A stretch of 64,000 bases of DNA, from positions 7,729,208 through 7,793,207 of the forward strand of contig AP025062.1 in NCBI GenBank assembly GCA_036186865.1, written 5' to 3'. The translations under genes were made by a program, and so were the position numbers. Shown piece after piece: positions 34,287 through 46,975 of the stretch. The notes beneath the pieces were generated by a model. That model was not told where the DNA came from. It did no database searches and saw only the letters and a program-made list of their open reading frames with translations. Within the stretch, counting starts at the first letter, position 1. Each line of letters begins with the position of its first letter. The stretch comes from Eustoma russellianum. Its lineage: Eukaryota; Streptophyta; Magnoliopsida; Gentianales; Gentianaceae.

Positions 34287-34500
34287 TGCAAGTTAATCGA
34301 CCTTCTTCTTTCTCCTTAGTTTACAGAGGCGAGCAGCAGTGGTTGGAATATCTTTTTCCAGCCAATTGGAGCAAGAAAAGATTCGATTTTTGCCTCCTAA
34401 TGCAGCAGAAAAGATGCAGAATCAGCTTTAGCAAAACCCACCAAGCAGAAATGAGTATTTCTGAACCTTTAGAGCGTCTTTTCTGCGTGTGAGACAAAAT
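34287..34500 (-). promoter_or_regulatory. Probable 5' UTR exon of the F-box gene
   Basis: The minus strand ends at GCAG|GTAAGATG (donor at about 34286), and a matching acceptor CCTGCAG occurs near 33975, some 300 bp before the start codon. A spliced leader is plausible. No open frame is required in it. The transcription start is not identified. Confidence 0.35.
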
Positions 34501-34789
34501 TTTGAACCTTCGAGATGATGAAGGGCAGATGATATCGTTATGACCGTGAGGAAATAAAAGGAAACTAAAAGAAAAACAAAATAAAAGGAAAAAGGGAAAC
34601 TTATAATAATAAATAATGGTTATCTAAGTGTTATTTGAATTGGAATAAAATAGTGGATATAAACAAAATCTTAGGGGATTAACTTAAACATATTTTCTAC
34701 ACCGTTAGGAAACTAACTAATTGTCTAAACTTTTGGTATAAATTTAAGGATCATGCTTATATATACGTGATTGCATAAACAGATATGTA

Positions 34790-34803
34790 TACATACATAT
34801 ATA

Positions 34804-34850
<47 letters not shown>
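34790..34850. repeat. AT/GT microsatellite and left target duplicate of the LINE
   Basis: ATATAT and GTGTAT repeats end in TATATAGACACACAC (34836-34850), which recurs across the copia insertion at 40985-40992 and 47741-47752. Confidence 0.85.
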
Positions 34851-35025
34851 GAAAGATCTGACGATGGCGCTCCTCTGGCGACTGGATGACGACTCCTGGC
34901 GGCGGTGCTGATTGCCGCCGATGTCTTCTCGTTTTTATTGCATTCAATCCATTACTGAATTCTATATTGATTCTTCCTGCTGCATTGTTTTCTTCCTGTC
35001 TTAATTTTCTCCTTCGATCGTCATC

Positions 35026-36030
35026 ATGGCCGCCGCTGATCCGAAAAACTCAGATTCCACCGTTCAACCAAAAACATACGCATCTTTCTTTAAAACAACA
35101 TCCACCTTATCGATCAATCCAAAGGAGATTCAAAAATATAAAGGAAACCCTATGATGGCATTTACAGATGAAGAGGTTGAAGAGTTGTCCGCTCCTTTTA
35201 GTTTCTCCCTAGTTGGAACTTTTTGGTATGGACGTCCACCCCTTCCAACTATACGTGCCGCAATAGAGAGAATTGGTTTTTCCGGCGAGGTGCTCACAGG
35301 CCTTTTGGACATCAATCATGTTTTGCTGACTTTTGCGCAGGAGAAAGATTATCTACGATGTTTCGCGCGACAAAGCTGGACTATATCAGGTAAAATATGC
35401 GCGTTACTAAATGGACGCCTAAGTATGATTCCACAATTGATGTCCCAATATGGGTCACATTTCCGGGTTTGCCGGTACATTTTCAACAACAAGCTGCTTT
35501 GTTTCAAATAGGCCGAATGTTGGACACGCCAATGAAATTAGATACTGCAACCACTGAACATAGCAGACCATCTGTGGCAAGGTTATGTGTTGAAATATGT
35601 ATCCCAAGAGTTGCCATCGAGAGTGTTTATACAGACATCAAAACGTTGCATTGCACAAACTGTGATCTATGAAATAAGCCTATGTATTGTACAAGCTGTT
35701 CTCGTTTGGGTCATCTGTCAGACACTTGCAGCCAAGAGGCAGATGTGATGAAGTTGCCAAGACTACTACACCAACAGACATGGTGCATAAGAAGAAGAAA
35801 AAACAACAGCGATGGACACCGAAAAAAGACGTACATGGAGAGCAAATTGTCCAAAATAAGGATGAGCAAATCTGTTTAGATGTTTTTATGCCAAATGATA
35901 ACCCCCCAGCAACATCATTATTGTCTCCAGATTTGCATACCGTGGATACTATCTCCCCGGCACTGGATATATCACGACTCATAAGTATAGATGAATCTCT
36001 CTTTCAGATTATGCAGGCCAAGCTCTCGTG
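35026..36030 (+). pseudogene. LINE ORF1 (DUF4283 plus CCHC), broken
   Basis: ATG at 35026 starts MAAADPKNSDSTVQPKTYAS. A DUF4283 region follows (FSLVGTFWYGRPPLPTIRAA, INHVLLTFAQEKDYLRC), and after a frame change near 35395 WTPKYD, VPIWVTFPGLPVHF and CVEICIPR. A knuckle CTSCSRLGHLSDTC lies at about 35688-35730, after a stop at 35670-35672. ORF1 proteins bind the element's RNA. The end near 36030 is approximate. Confidence 0.82.
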
Positions 36031-36332
36031 ATCCAACTGCATCAGACACAGAATTAGAGCTTCAGCAAACACCCCAACCAGCGGATCTGCAGTTGGATGA
36101 TGGATTGCATATCTCTGATAATGCTACTGAACAACCAGTGGGACTACATTGGTAATATATTAATCCCAATGACGTTACCGCATACACCAATTAGCTGAAG
36201 GAGATGAGGTACACTATCAGGTGCCCACCAATACTGCTGCGTAGGCAACATAGACAAACGGAGATATCTTCTCCGCCTTTAACACGATCCAGGGCAGCTC
36301 TCTCAAACTCGTTTCAACGTACTCTCCTACCA

Positions 36333-37100
36333 ATGAAGATTATCATCTGGAATGTTAGAGGCATTCGAACCTCTTTGGGTCGCTTAAAGTTATTGGTCCA
36401 ACGTCATCATTTGCACATTTTAGTGGTTATTGAGCCTATATCTAGACCATTGCTTTTAACTGCATTTAGATTGAAGCTCGGATTCTCGAATGCGTTATCA
36501 GTTAATAATGATACTATTTGGATATTTTGGCAAGACTCTTTTTTGAGACTGCATGAGGAACGCATTGGGACACAAAATCATTCCACTCGTTTTTGTTGGT
36601 TGCCTACAGGTACCTTTTTTTTTGGAGTACTTTTCTATATGGTTTACACACAATTAATAGCAGGCGATTATTAATGGGGGATCTACTGGCTTTTCATAGC
36701 ACAAATGACATTCCATGGCTGGTGGGAGGAGACTTCAATACATTCTTATCACTAGAGGAACATAAAGGCAGATTTTCTCCTACTCTTCGGGCTTTACAAG
36801 ACTTCAATGATTTTGTCACATCAGCATCTCTTCAGCCATTTACACCACAGGGATCTTTGTTTACATGGTCGGACGGACGTGGTTTGGGCCGTGTCTGAGG
36901 CGACTGGACCGCTATTTATGTTCATCAAGCTTTCTTGACATGTTTTCTGCTATTCATTGTCAGCATCTGAATAGGGCGACATCTGATCATTCTCCAATTT
37001 TTGTTAGATTGTCGAATGGACACTTTCCACATCAGCAGCGTCGTTCAGATACATTGACGCTTGGGCTACACATCTGGAATTTTATAATTTTGTGATTCAT
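36333..37100 (+). pseudogene. LINE ORF2 endonuclease domain, broken
   Basis: ATG at 36333 begins MKIIIWNVRGIRTSLGRLK, the usual start of plant LINE ORF2 apurinic-type endonucleases. Catalytic blocks VVIEP, VGGDFNTF and ATSDHSPI are kept. A frame change at about 36620-36670 and a stop at 36895-36897 break it. It would nick target DNA to prime reverse transcription. Confidence 0.85.
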
Positions 37101-38780
37101 CAATGACAATCTTTTCCAACTATTGGAGGCATATGGGATTCTACACAAAATTGAGACAACTTAAGCAGCAACTTCGTAGTTGGAATAAATATGTGTTTGG
37201 TAATATATTCGATGCAGTTGTAGCAGCAGAATCTGAGGCTACCCGGTGTGAGCGAGTCTATGATGCAGCACCTTCGGAATCATCTCGGGCAGACTATCAT
37301 CATGCTATAGCTAAACTGCGTCTTGCGCAATCAAGAGCTTTATTATTTTAGAAACAGAAAGCAAATGTTAAATGTACCAGAACGAAGATGCTAATACAAA
37401 GTTTTTTTCATCAGACAGTAAAAGAACGACGCAGAAGAAAGCAGACAATTCTAAGGATAACCAAGGACGACAATGAAGAGATCACGGAAATAGGGGATAT
37501 CCGAGAGGAAGCAGTTCATTTTTTTGAGGGGTTCTTTAAAGCAGAAAACACTTCTGATCATCTAGTTATCTTACAGTACATACCTTCATTAGTTACATCA
37601 GCAGAAAATGACATGCTATTAATGATTCCAGAACTACAGGAGGTCAAGCAGGCAGTATGGGCTCTGAGCCCAACCAGTGCAGCTGGTCCTGATGGATTTC
37701 CAGGATCATTTTATAGACTTTTTTGGCAGACGATACATTTGGACGTTTGGAAGGCAGTACAGGAATTTTTCCTAGGCATTCGCCCACCTCGTTAGCTAGC
37801 TGCTTCTCTGATTACACTAATACCGCAAGTGGCAAGCCCGTGTAAATTTGCTGAGTTTCGCCCAATATGTCTTACTAATTTTATGGTTAAGGTCATAACG
37901 AGACTGGTGGCTACACAGTTATCTACCTTATTGCCTAAGTTGATCTCTGCAGAACAAGCGGGTTTTGTGAAAGGCCGCGATATAACGGAACAAATACTGC
38001 TGGCACAAGAAATGGTTCATATTCTGGATAGGCCAGTACGTGGTGGACATGTTATGATTAAGCTTGACATGGCCAAAGCATTTGATAGAGTCTGTTGGTC
38101 ATACTTGCAGCAGCTTTTACAAAAACTAGGTTTCCATCAGCGATTTGTGCGTATCATTATGAATAACTTAGCATCTTCACGTTGTTTCATTTTAGTGAAT
38201 GGCAAACCAATAGGGTTCTTCTCGATATCAAGAGGGGTGAAGCAAGGAGACCCCCTCTTTCCACTGTTATTTATCTTAGCATCTGAAGGCTTCTCTCGTG
38301 GGCTAAACGCGTTAATTTCTACTGGCCATTTAGTGGGCTTTAGTGCAGGTAGAGTACCATCAGTATCACATCTCGGCTTTGCAGATGATCTGGTCATTTC
38401 CTAATGGATCCAGTCGCAACTTACAGAAATTTTGACAGTTTTTGGAGACATATCAGCAGGCGTCTGGTTAATTGATTAATCTACATAAAAGCCAAGTAGT
38501 GGTGGGTGCAGGTGTTTCTCCTACTCGAGCTTCTCAGATATTAGGTATGCGCATCGCCTCTTTGCCCATTAAATATCTTGGCTCTTATCTGTATAAAGGT
38601 ATAAATCGGGCAAGGTATTGTGCTCCGCTGCTTTCACATGTGGATTCGAGACTAAACTCTTGGTCGTCCAAATTGCTTTCAATGGCTGGCCGGATAACTC
38701 TAATACGCCATGTTCTGTGCTCAATACCATTGCACATCATTGCCAGCTCCAGGCTTCCGGTAAGTGTTATTTAGTCACTC
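37101..38780 (+). pseudogene. LINE ORF2 reverse transcriptase domain, broken
   Basis: Upstream part 37388-37795 reads KERRRRKQTILRI and SPTSAAGPDGFPGSFYRLFW. The RT core follows: FRPICLTNFMVKVI, ISAEQAGFVKGRDITEQIL, IKLDMAKAFDRVCW with catalytic Asp, GVKQGDPLFPLLFILASEGF and LGFADDLVI with the catalytic pair. Stops at 37349, 37793 and 38402 and a shift near 38460 interrupt it. Confidence 0.88.
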
Positions 38781-40201
38781 AACTACAGAATGTCAAAATT
38801 TCTACGGAATGGACGACATCATTGGCGAAGTTGGAATACTATATGTATGCCAAAAGAGGATGGCGGATTAGGATTGCGCAGCATCCACCATCTCCAGGAA
38901 TCATACGACTGCCAACTTTGGTGGAAATATCATCATTCCCAAACGTTATGGGCTGCTTTCATGCGACGCAAGTATGGTACTCGATCTATCATCTACTCAC
39001 ATATTTATGATTTGCCTACTTGGAAACGAATTTGTCGCATTCATGACTATATGGTAACTCATGTTCATGATACACCAGAAGGTCTTTGTTGGGAGCCGGA
39101 TTCAAATGGTAATTCTCCATAAAATCGGCATATAGACTCTTAACATTCAATGTAGACCATATGGATCATTCTCGCTTTATATGGTGGCATCGTTCGCCAC
39201 ATGCGTGTAGCATTTTCTTATGGAAGCTGTGGCGAAACGCTTTGCCCATACCGAAAAATTTAAGTGTATGGCAGGCTATTTATCCTACTCAATGTGTATT
39301 TTGTCATGCAGATACAGATTCTCAAGATCACACGTTCCTACACTGTCTGCGGATCAAGCCGTTATGGACTGAAATTTCAATACTATTTTCTGGGCCATTC
39401 CCGAATACTATGACAATTTTGAGTTATCTATTGCGTTGGTGGAGAGCATCCTCTCGCAATCATATGCTGGGACAATTGCACGCCATTGTGTTGTGCCTTC
39501 ACTGGTCACATGGGTAATTTGGAAGGAATACACAAGCATTCGTTTTGGAGATAATGATTTTTCATACAGAAGGCTGTTTCACAGGATCAGTGAACATATT
39601 TTCATGTGGTTTTGCCGCAACTAATGGGAGTAAGTTCAGTCAAAACATACCCCATTTGGTTGCTGCTTATTTCTCTCCTCCCTTGCGAATAAGGCAGCAC
39701 AAAATTATCAAGCAAGAGTTACCACCTACAGGTAAGCTAAAGCTTTATGTGGATGCAGCAGTGGGGAGAACCACTGCAGCAGCGGGCGCGATGCTGCGCA
39801 ATCATCGGGACAGTTGGTTTCTGCAATCTGCTTCACTCTTCTATCTTCAACGCCGTTGCGAGCGGAGTATTGGCATTGACCTATGCATTGATATATTATG
39901 CTATATAGTTTGATCAGTTAATTATTGAGACAGATTGTCGTCTGTTACTCCACTACTTATCTTCGTCGGAGCAATACACGGGTCAGCTAGCAGCTGACTT
40001 GCAGCGCACGTTAGGTTTTCTGCGCATCAATGCCTCAACCATTTTCATATGCCCCCTAGAGAGATGAATACTGCTGCTCATATGCTTGCGCGCTATGGCT
40101 ATCATTCTGCTGGGTTGACTAGGTATTCATCTATGCAATCCCTCCCCAGTGAAGTGCGAGCCGCACTCATTCTAGATGTATCAGTTCCGCACATTCGTTA
40201 A
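38781..40201 (+). pseudogene. LINE ORF2 C-terminal zf-RVT and RNase H domains, broken
   Basis: The zinc-binding RT tail reads CSIFLWKLWRNALPIPKNLS, CVFCHADTDSQDHTFLHC. RNase H reads LKLYVDAAVGRTTAAAGAML, ETDCRLLLHYLSS and MNTAAHMLARYG in changing frames. An RNase H domain at the end of ORF2 is a feature of many plant L1 elements. The last codons lie at about 40201, and the following 780 bp are 3' UTR. Confidence 0.8.
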
Positions 40202-40779
40202 AAAGATTACAAGTCTTTCAATGGATTGGCATTACTGTTTATGGGTTGCCTATGCCGCAATGCGTGCATGGGCAATGTCGTTACGTTTCCATCATCTATT
40301 CATTCATATACAATCAATATATCTTTTTTGATGGTTTCACATCTTTGTTGCTTGTTTGCACGCTGGAACTTCTATGCACTAAATTGCTGACGGTGCCTGG
40401 AGCTACCATACCGCACAACCAAAGACGATGCGTTATGTTGGAGTATCTAACATTCACTGTTCAATACTGGGGCTGCAACCCGTGGATATTTAGCTTGATT
40501 AAGCTACTGTTGCCTGTGTTCTACATGAGCGCAGGCAATATGGGTACGTTTTCTAAGATATGCATACATGATCTCTTTTTCTGCGTTTATACTAATGCCG
40601 TGTGTATTTCTTTTTGCGGCATACTTCGAGGGCTACCCTTCGCTGCGACTCAAGGATTCAGATGCGCTGCTATCCTCAATGCTATTGCGAGACTCAACAA
40701 ATATGGGAGCACGTGCTTTTTTGAACTTATTTTTTCTCCTTTGTAATTCGTTCGCCAATGACTCCAACCATGTAAATAT

Positions 40780-40847
40780 GTACGCTTTTTCCTTCGCCAG
40801 GGTTTATCCACAAGGGTGGTTTTACCTAGCAAGGTTTTAATGCGGCA
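40780..40847 (+). repeat. Conserved hairpin module in the LINE 3' end
   Basis: TACGCTTTTTCCTTCGCCAG, then TTTATCCACAAGGGTGG and CCTAGCAAGGTTTTAATGCG. CCTT...AAGG and inner CCAC...GTGG arms can pair. The same module is at 27613-27681 (minus), 41298-41364 (minus) and 41396-41463 (minus), the last two in a copia element. Confidence 0.75.
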
Positions 40848-40984
40848 TATCATATATGATGGAGGCTGGCAATCTTAACCTCACTTCATTACCTTTTTAC
40901 ATATGATACATTTGATGTAATATGGTTTCCCTCCACCACAAAGGAGGTTTTTAAATAATACAAGTGAGACTTTATTTAAAAAAA

Positions 40985-40992
40985 TATATAGA
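40985..40992. other. Split right target duplicate of the LINE and left TSD of the copia
   Basis: TATATAGA here continues after the copia as ATAGACACACAC at 47741-47752. ATAGA (40988-40992, 47741-47745) is the 5-bp copia duplicate; the whole word is the LINE duplicate. Confidence 0.85.
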
Positions 40993-41265
40993 TGTTATAA
41001 ACTCAAGCAAGTATAATAAAGAGAAAAGAAAAACAAGAGAAGTTTGTATCTCAATGGTGTGTCTTTCATATATGATATATGGTCCTATTTATAGGACTCA
41101 ATGGAGTGAAGATAAACTTGGATAAACCCTTTTGAATATCTACATCTAATCTGATATACAAAAGAGATTCGTAATACTTTGGATATCCACATCTACTATA
41201 ACGTCTATCTCTACAATGTATATCAACATCATGTTTATCTTTGATATTCCAGTATATCCATAACA
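40993..41265 (-). repeat. 3' LTR of the 6.7-kb copia element
   Basis: 273 bp. Nearly identical to the other LTR; of the differences seen, one is GATATATGG against GATATCTGG near 41076/47551 and one is TGGATAAACC against TGGACAAACC. A TATA-type promoter core, TCCTATAAATAGGA on the minus strand, is at 41083-41096. Confidence 0.93.
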
Positions 41266-41297
41266 CTCCCCCTTGGATATCCAAACTTTATAGAATA

Positions 41298-41463
41298 TGC
41301 CTCGTTAAAACCTTGCCAAGAAAAACCCAGTGGGATAAAAACTTGGTCGAAGGAAAAAGAGTACATATTCATAATAATTGGTAAGTGTGATACACTGCCT
41401 CATTAAAACCTTGCCAAGAAAAACCCTGTGGGATAAAAAACTTGGACGAAGGAAAAAGAGTAC
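41298..41463 (-). repeat. Two tandem copies of the conserved hairpin module, copia 3' region
   Basis: 41298-41364 and 41396-41463. On the minus strand: GTACTCTTTTTCCTTCGACC, then ATCCCACTGGGTTTTTCTTGG and CAAGGTTTTAACGAGGCA. CCAAG...CTTGG, CCTT...AAGG and the inner CCCA...TGGG form nested stems. Confidence 0.8.
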
Positions 41464-41538
41464 AATGTGCATGTAGTAATCACACTCCCCCTGATGCTGG
41501 CAAGAGATCTTTGAGTCGATGCATTCCAATGTTGTAGA

Positions 41539-44320
41539 TCATCTCTTTAAATGTAGTGCTTTCGTGAACAAGTCAGCAAAATTCTGGCTTAATTGTGTTT
41601 GCTGGATATTGATATCATCATTCTTCTCGAGGTCATAAGTGTAGAAGAACTTGGTGATATATGCTTCATTCTTCTTGGATGTAGCCATTTTCAACTTGAA
41701 CAATACATCTTCCATTATCCTCAAACATTGTTGTCGGTGTCTTCAATATGCTGAATCGTCGACCTCAACCAAATGTATTCACAGCTTGCTTCATGCAATG
41801 TCAAAATCTTATAATGATGAAGACATGGTTGTAAATGTCTGTTTCACTTATCTCCATACCGCATCAAAACATATCCATTTTGTGGTCTTTTCTAATGCGA
41901 GTCAGATAGATAACCAGCATCAGCATAATCCACTAATTGTGGAGATACTTTCCTTGAGTAGTATAAACACTCGTATGGTGTTTCAAGAAGATAAAAATGT
42001 GTTTGACATCATTTCAATGTCTTCGTGTTGGTGTTGAACTATACATTCTCAATAAATTCACTGAAAATGCTATATATAGTATCGAAATTCGCAAGATACT
42101 TTAAAACACCAATAACACTAAGATATGGTACTTCAGGACCTAATAATTCTTCGTTAGCTTCTGGTGGTAGAAATGAGTCTTTCGATCGTACCATGCTATG
42201 ACTACTCAAGGCTCGATCTGCAGGTCGAGAGAACATTTGATCTTCTCAAAATTTTTCATCTCAAACTCTTTTATGATACAACTAGAGGTTTTAGCAAGCT
42301 CTTCAGGAGTTCCAACAAGATTTAGATGATCGACATGCACATCCTGCCAGATTGTTTTAATCCATACAATGGTTTCTATAATTTGATTGAGTATAGTTCA
42401 TTCATCTTTTGATTACATGCTGCAGGCAATCTAAATCCTTCTGGGATTTTATATCATCGTTTTATAATTCATATGAGTAAGCGGTAACCTCATTCATTAA
42501 CCGCATATCAAGATTTAAGTGACTACTAGGCTGACTAAATATTGTAATGCTATGGCATCAATTATCGGGGAATATGTTTCATCATAGTCAAGCCTATTTC
42601 TTTGTGAGAAACCCATTTATATCCAATATGTTTGATCCCTTCAAGGGTTTGACTACAGGTTAAATAATTTGCGAATGCGACTTTCTCTTCAAGGGTTTTG
42701 GACTACGGGTCCAAATGCTTTGCAACTTTCCCTTCAGGGGTTTGGATTGCATAATTTTAGCCAATGATTTATGTGTCGACACTTTTCAGTTAACATTGGT
42801 TCAGGATCCTGATTCTTAACTTCACATGCGATCCCTCAATCAATAATGACCAATAATGATCATTTGTCTATCCCAATTTTCTCTTATAATTTAAAGAGAT
42901 CTTTTCAAAATTGTGTTCACTTGCTTCTTCAGGAGCAACTTGTCTATTGACTTTTAGACTGATCAGTTCTTATTTCTATAGCGCTTTCAAGTTGTGAACA
43001 TCTAATCTCTTGTTGAGTATTCCCTTCTGGAGTATTATTTGTACCCCTCTCTTTCGAGGGCTTTTATCTTTTGCACCAACTGGCGTCCATGTTTTTAGAC
43101 TTGCTTTTGGTATACCATTATCATTCCTTCAGAGACATCAAGTCGAATCGGCGTGTTCATCGCCAAAACGTGGGATTTTGCTATCATTTTACTTCTTGCT
43201 CGCATTGAGTTATTCGTGTGTTAAAGTGAGATAGTGAAGGAACGTTCCATGTAATTTCACGCCGTTCTTCAGGAACCGGCACTTTCTCTCCCCCTAACGG
43301 CGGGAAAACTAACTCACCAAATCAATGCTGATGCATGTATAGTTGCATGTCTCCAAGCTCATGTGGATAAATTGGTCCTTAAAATCAAACGTGTAGCAAT
43401 CAGTTGTAAACGTTTAATAAATGACACTGCTGGGCCATTTTAAGTGTGCACACTTGCAACTGAATGCTCAACGCCAATCTCAAGACATACAATAATCATT
43501 GAAAGCTTGGGATTCACATGTATTATCAATACTTAATAAATTTAATTAGATAATCATATAATCTGAGCAAGAAGCTTGACAAAAGCTAATAGTCTTTTTG
43601 ATAGTAAACTCACATGAACAAGCAACACACACAAAATCACGAGATAATGTAATCTTTTTGTTCATAAAAGAGTTTCTAGAATCTTCCGGTTCTTTAAAGA
43701 GTATACATGTGAGTGTTGTACACTTGTACGTATCATTATTCATCTGGGTGACCAAGTCGATATGTCATAAATAACTTCGAAATATCGAACTTCTGGTTCA
43801 TCACTATATCACATTCGACTGGATGTATAGTCGCATAATACAATCCATAGAGAAAATTGGGAGTTTTTCTTTAACAAGCTTCTGGCTTGAATAATTGACT
43901 ATAAAAATTTCATATTCCCCTCGTTCATGGTTCAATATGAACCACATTAAAACGTATATCTTTTAAACTCAATAATTTTATTTCGACTTGGTGGAAAATG
44001 ATGCCATATTAACCAATACATGTATCATCCATTAATAAAATGGTTGCTCTTCTGGAGCCTTCGATCAATGTCGTAGTACTCGAATTGGTACTAACATTTG
44101 CTTTTGCCAATTAGAACTCTTCTGGAGCCCTCAGTCAATGTTGTGTGTCATTCCACTGTCAACTAGATATATGCCCATATCATTCACTTTGGATGATATG
44201 TTAATATCAAAATTAATTTTGAAACATCAACTCAGAAATAGTCAATGGTATTTCTTCAGGAAACACAATTCATATATTAATCAATGTAATGTTACCACTT
44301 TAAGATTTGAGTTCAATCAA
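41539..44320 (-). pseudogene. Copia pol remnants (protease/integrase to RNase H)
   Basis: Read on the minus strand from high to low coordinates: a protease-like block SGMTHNID at about 44130-44160, integrase zinc-region words near 43790-43940 (GEYEIFIVNYSSQKLV, KLPIFSMDCIMRLYI), a post-RT block PEANEELLGPEVPYLSVIGV at about 42110-42190 and an RNase H tail QLSQNFADLFTKALHLKR at 41539-41600. These have plant copia order. Stops and shifts are so many that no domain is usable. Gag was not recognised. Confidence 0.72.
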
Positions 44321-44599
44321 TATCATGAATAACAAAATTTGGATTCAAATAAACTTGACGTCCAAAACAGATTAGTATAATATTCAAAATACTTCAAATA
44401 ATGCATAATCTAAATGGACATCCTGGATACAATAAATAATATAATGATTTCACACTACTTCGTGCTCTGGAAAAGATTATGTCAAAAGATAGACGGGGTA
44501 ATATTCAAAAGGAAAGATAAAGCAATGCTATCATCTCGTGAATCAGAATTCCCAATAGAACAATCCGTAGTCGAGTTAAGGATAGTCGAGTTAAAGGTA

Positions 44600-44715
44600 C
44601 ACATGCTTTAGGCATGTCCACTATTCATGCTTCAAGCATGACGACTATTTGTGCTTCAGGCATGTCGACTACTCATGTTTCCGGCATTTGAACTACTCAT
44701 GCTTCCGGCATTTAT
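44600..44715. repeat. Short array of CATGCTTC(A/C)GGCAT words
   Basis: Six near-copies of a 14-15-bp near-palindrome spaced about 20 bp apart, the same word as in 45930-46560. Confidence 0.75.
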
Positions 44716-45924
44716 TAGAAAAATATTCATTAGGATATCGCGAATTTTATAACCTGTCAAGCATAGTATGCGTCTTAATACTTAATCCTGATTTAAATTA
44801 AATATGAACAGATAGCAAGAGGACTTCGTGTTTTGGACACAACTATCCGCTAATGTAGCATTTTCCTCCTTCGTATCTTATTTGATAAATCATAACTACC
44901 ATGAATAGTATGCATTACAACCAAAATACAATAAAGTGACTGTTAAAATTAATGCTGCATACTGATTTGTCTTACTCAACCATGTTATTCCAAGATTTTC
45001 TTAAAAATAAACTAATAGATCATGCATTCAATTTATCTAGTCCCACGATTTTCATGCAGCACCGCAGAATTTGGATCAAATAGTGTGGTTAATAGTTGGT
45101 AACATGTGAAGTCAGCATGAGATCTTCTACGTGATTTTTCCATGTCTAACTTTGTCTATCCCAAGAAATAATAGATTATTTCTAGTCTCTCTCAAATACA
45201 GGATGATTTGTACCATCATTTTGAACAAAATTATTACATTGAATCATATGCAAAGAATAGATAAAACACTTCATGCTGTATTTACTCTTACGTACAATTT
45301 TTATTAACTAGGATTATCACTAGATCCACAACCCCTGTCCGAGCTATAGACTGTTAACATCCGAATTTCAGATATACAACAACAACAAAGTATATTCAAA
45401 TATCTTCTCAGTTAAATTTTATGATAAACACCCCCCGCAAAACTCAAAACCAACCAATTGAAATAAAATTTTTGGTTTAAACTTGAACATCAAATGTCTT
45501 CTCAGAAATTATGTCTATCATGCGTTTCAAATGAGAATAAGTCAGAGTTTGGCGGACAAATGCATATTGTAAAAAAAAAATCCTTCCTCGGAAACTTCAA
45601 AAATAGTTTTATCACTTAATCAGCACATGTAACAGCAAACCTATATATGACATAGAGCAAAAATAGAGTAGCTGATTCAGTAGGAAGAAACAGCAAGCTT
45701 AAAGCATCATATAAGTCACAACCAAACGAGATCGAACCAAATCTTTTCAACGCCATTCCTACATTCAACACCAAAATACTGAAATATCAGCAAGCAGAAT
45801 TCTGAACAATATAGTCTGACATTGTAAGACAGTAAATCCACCTATTTGATTGATGCAATAAATAAAATATATCATAAAATGATATATCCACAAAAAAACT
45901 ACAAGTTTGAGTTAAATGTTATAT

Positions 45925-46560
45925 GCTTCAGACATAAGATGCTTCAGGCATAATAAATAGATAAAATCATACTAATAAAATTTAATAAGTTAGAAACTGT
46001 ATATATGACATGATAACAATTAATGCTTCAGGCATGTTAACATTTCATGCTTTGGGCATGATAAAACGATTCATGATTCGGGTATGATAACAATTAATGC
46101 TTCAGGCATGTTAACAATTCATGCTTTGGACATGATAAAACGATCCATGCTTCGGGCATGATAACAATTAATGATTTAGGCATGTTAACGATTCATGCTT
46201 TGGAAATGATAAAAGGATTCATGCTTTGGATATGATAAAACGATTCATGCTTCGGGCATGATAACAGTTAATGCTTCAGGCATGATAAAGTGATTCATGC
46301 TTCAAGCATGATAACAATTATTGCTTCAGGCACGTTAATTATTTAGTCATGTCATGCTTCAGGCATGATCATTATTTAGTCATGTCATGCTTTGGGCATG
46401 ATAATAATTAATGCTTCAGGCATGTTAATTATTTAGTCATGTCATGCTTCAGGCACGATAATTACTTATAACAACGATTTATGCTTCGGGCATAACAACT
46501 ATTCATGCTTCGAGCATGTCGGTTATTTAGTCATGTCATGCTTCACTCATTCTTCGGGTA
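45925..46560. repeat. Hairpin array: CATGCTTCAGGCATG palindromes every 25-30 bp
   Basis: About 25 copies of CATGCTTCAGGCATG or variants (TTCGGG, TTTGGG, TTCAAG centres) separated by ATAA-rich spacers. Each has CATGC/GCATG arms and a 5-nt loop, so either strand can fold. The array sits in the leader half of the copia element. Confidence 0.9.
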
Positions 46561-46975
46561 TGTGAAATATAAATAGTGACATTGATATATTTCAGGTATA
46601 TCAAATATTTGTACGTAAATAACGACAATATATACTCCAGGTATATATATACTTCACGAGTTCTCTAACAGATTGAGAAAACAACCGTACATTCACAATC
46701 TAGAAAATAGATGCCTCAACCAAATATACAACCGAATAAAGAATACATCCATCAAAAGAAACAATAAAAAAAGACAAGCTGAAGATGTTCAAAAAGAACA
46801 TAAATCTAGAACATGAAATAAAAGCATGAACCTGAGGGCGAAGCGAGGTGATCTACAGTGTGTTGATATTTTTGATCCCACGTCTTATTTTGTCCTTTCT
46901 ATGGTTGAATCTTCTTTTGACAATTTGATTTACAGGGCGAGGAGGATAAGCGGGGAACAAATTCCGGATGTCGCT

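Larger units (their letters stand above)
34851..40984 (+). mobile_element. Near full-length L1-type LINE with RNase H
   Basis: ORF1 with DUF4283 and a zinc knuckle, then endonuclease, reverse transcriptase, zf-RVT and RNase H in the order of plant L1 elements. It ends in an A-rich tail (TTTATTTAAAAAAA) at about 40984. The target duplicate of about 16 bp (TATATAGACACACAC) precedes 34851; the second copy is split by the later copia element. Multiple stops and shifts make it inactive. Confidence 0.88.

Noticed and set aside
36204..36332. Extra N-terminal extension of LINE ORF2
   Set aside because: The WNVRG start block follows the ATG at 36333 and the upstream codons are inter-ORF sequence.
45925..46560. 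CRISPR-like array of short palindromes
   Set aside because: Spacers are similar to each other and AT-rich, inside a copia element.
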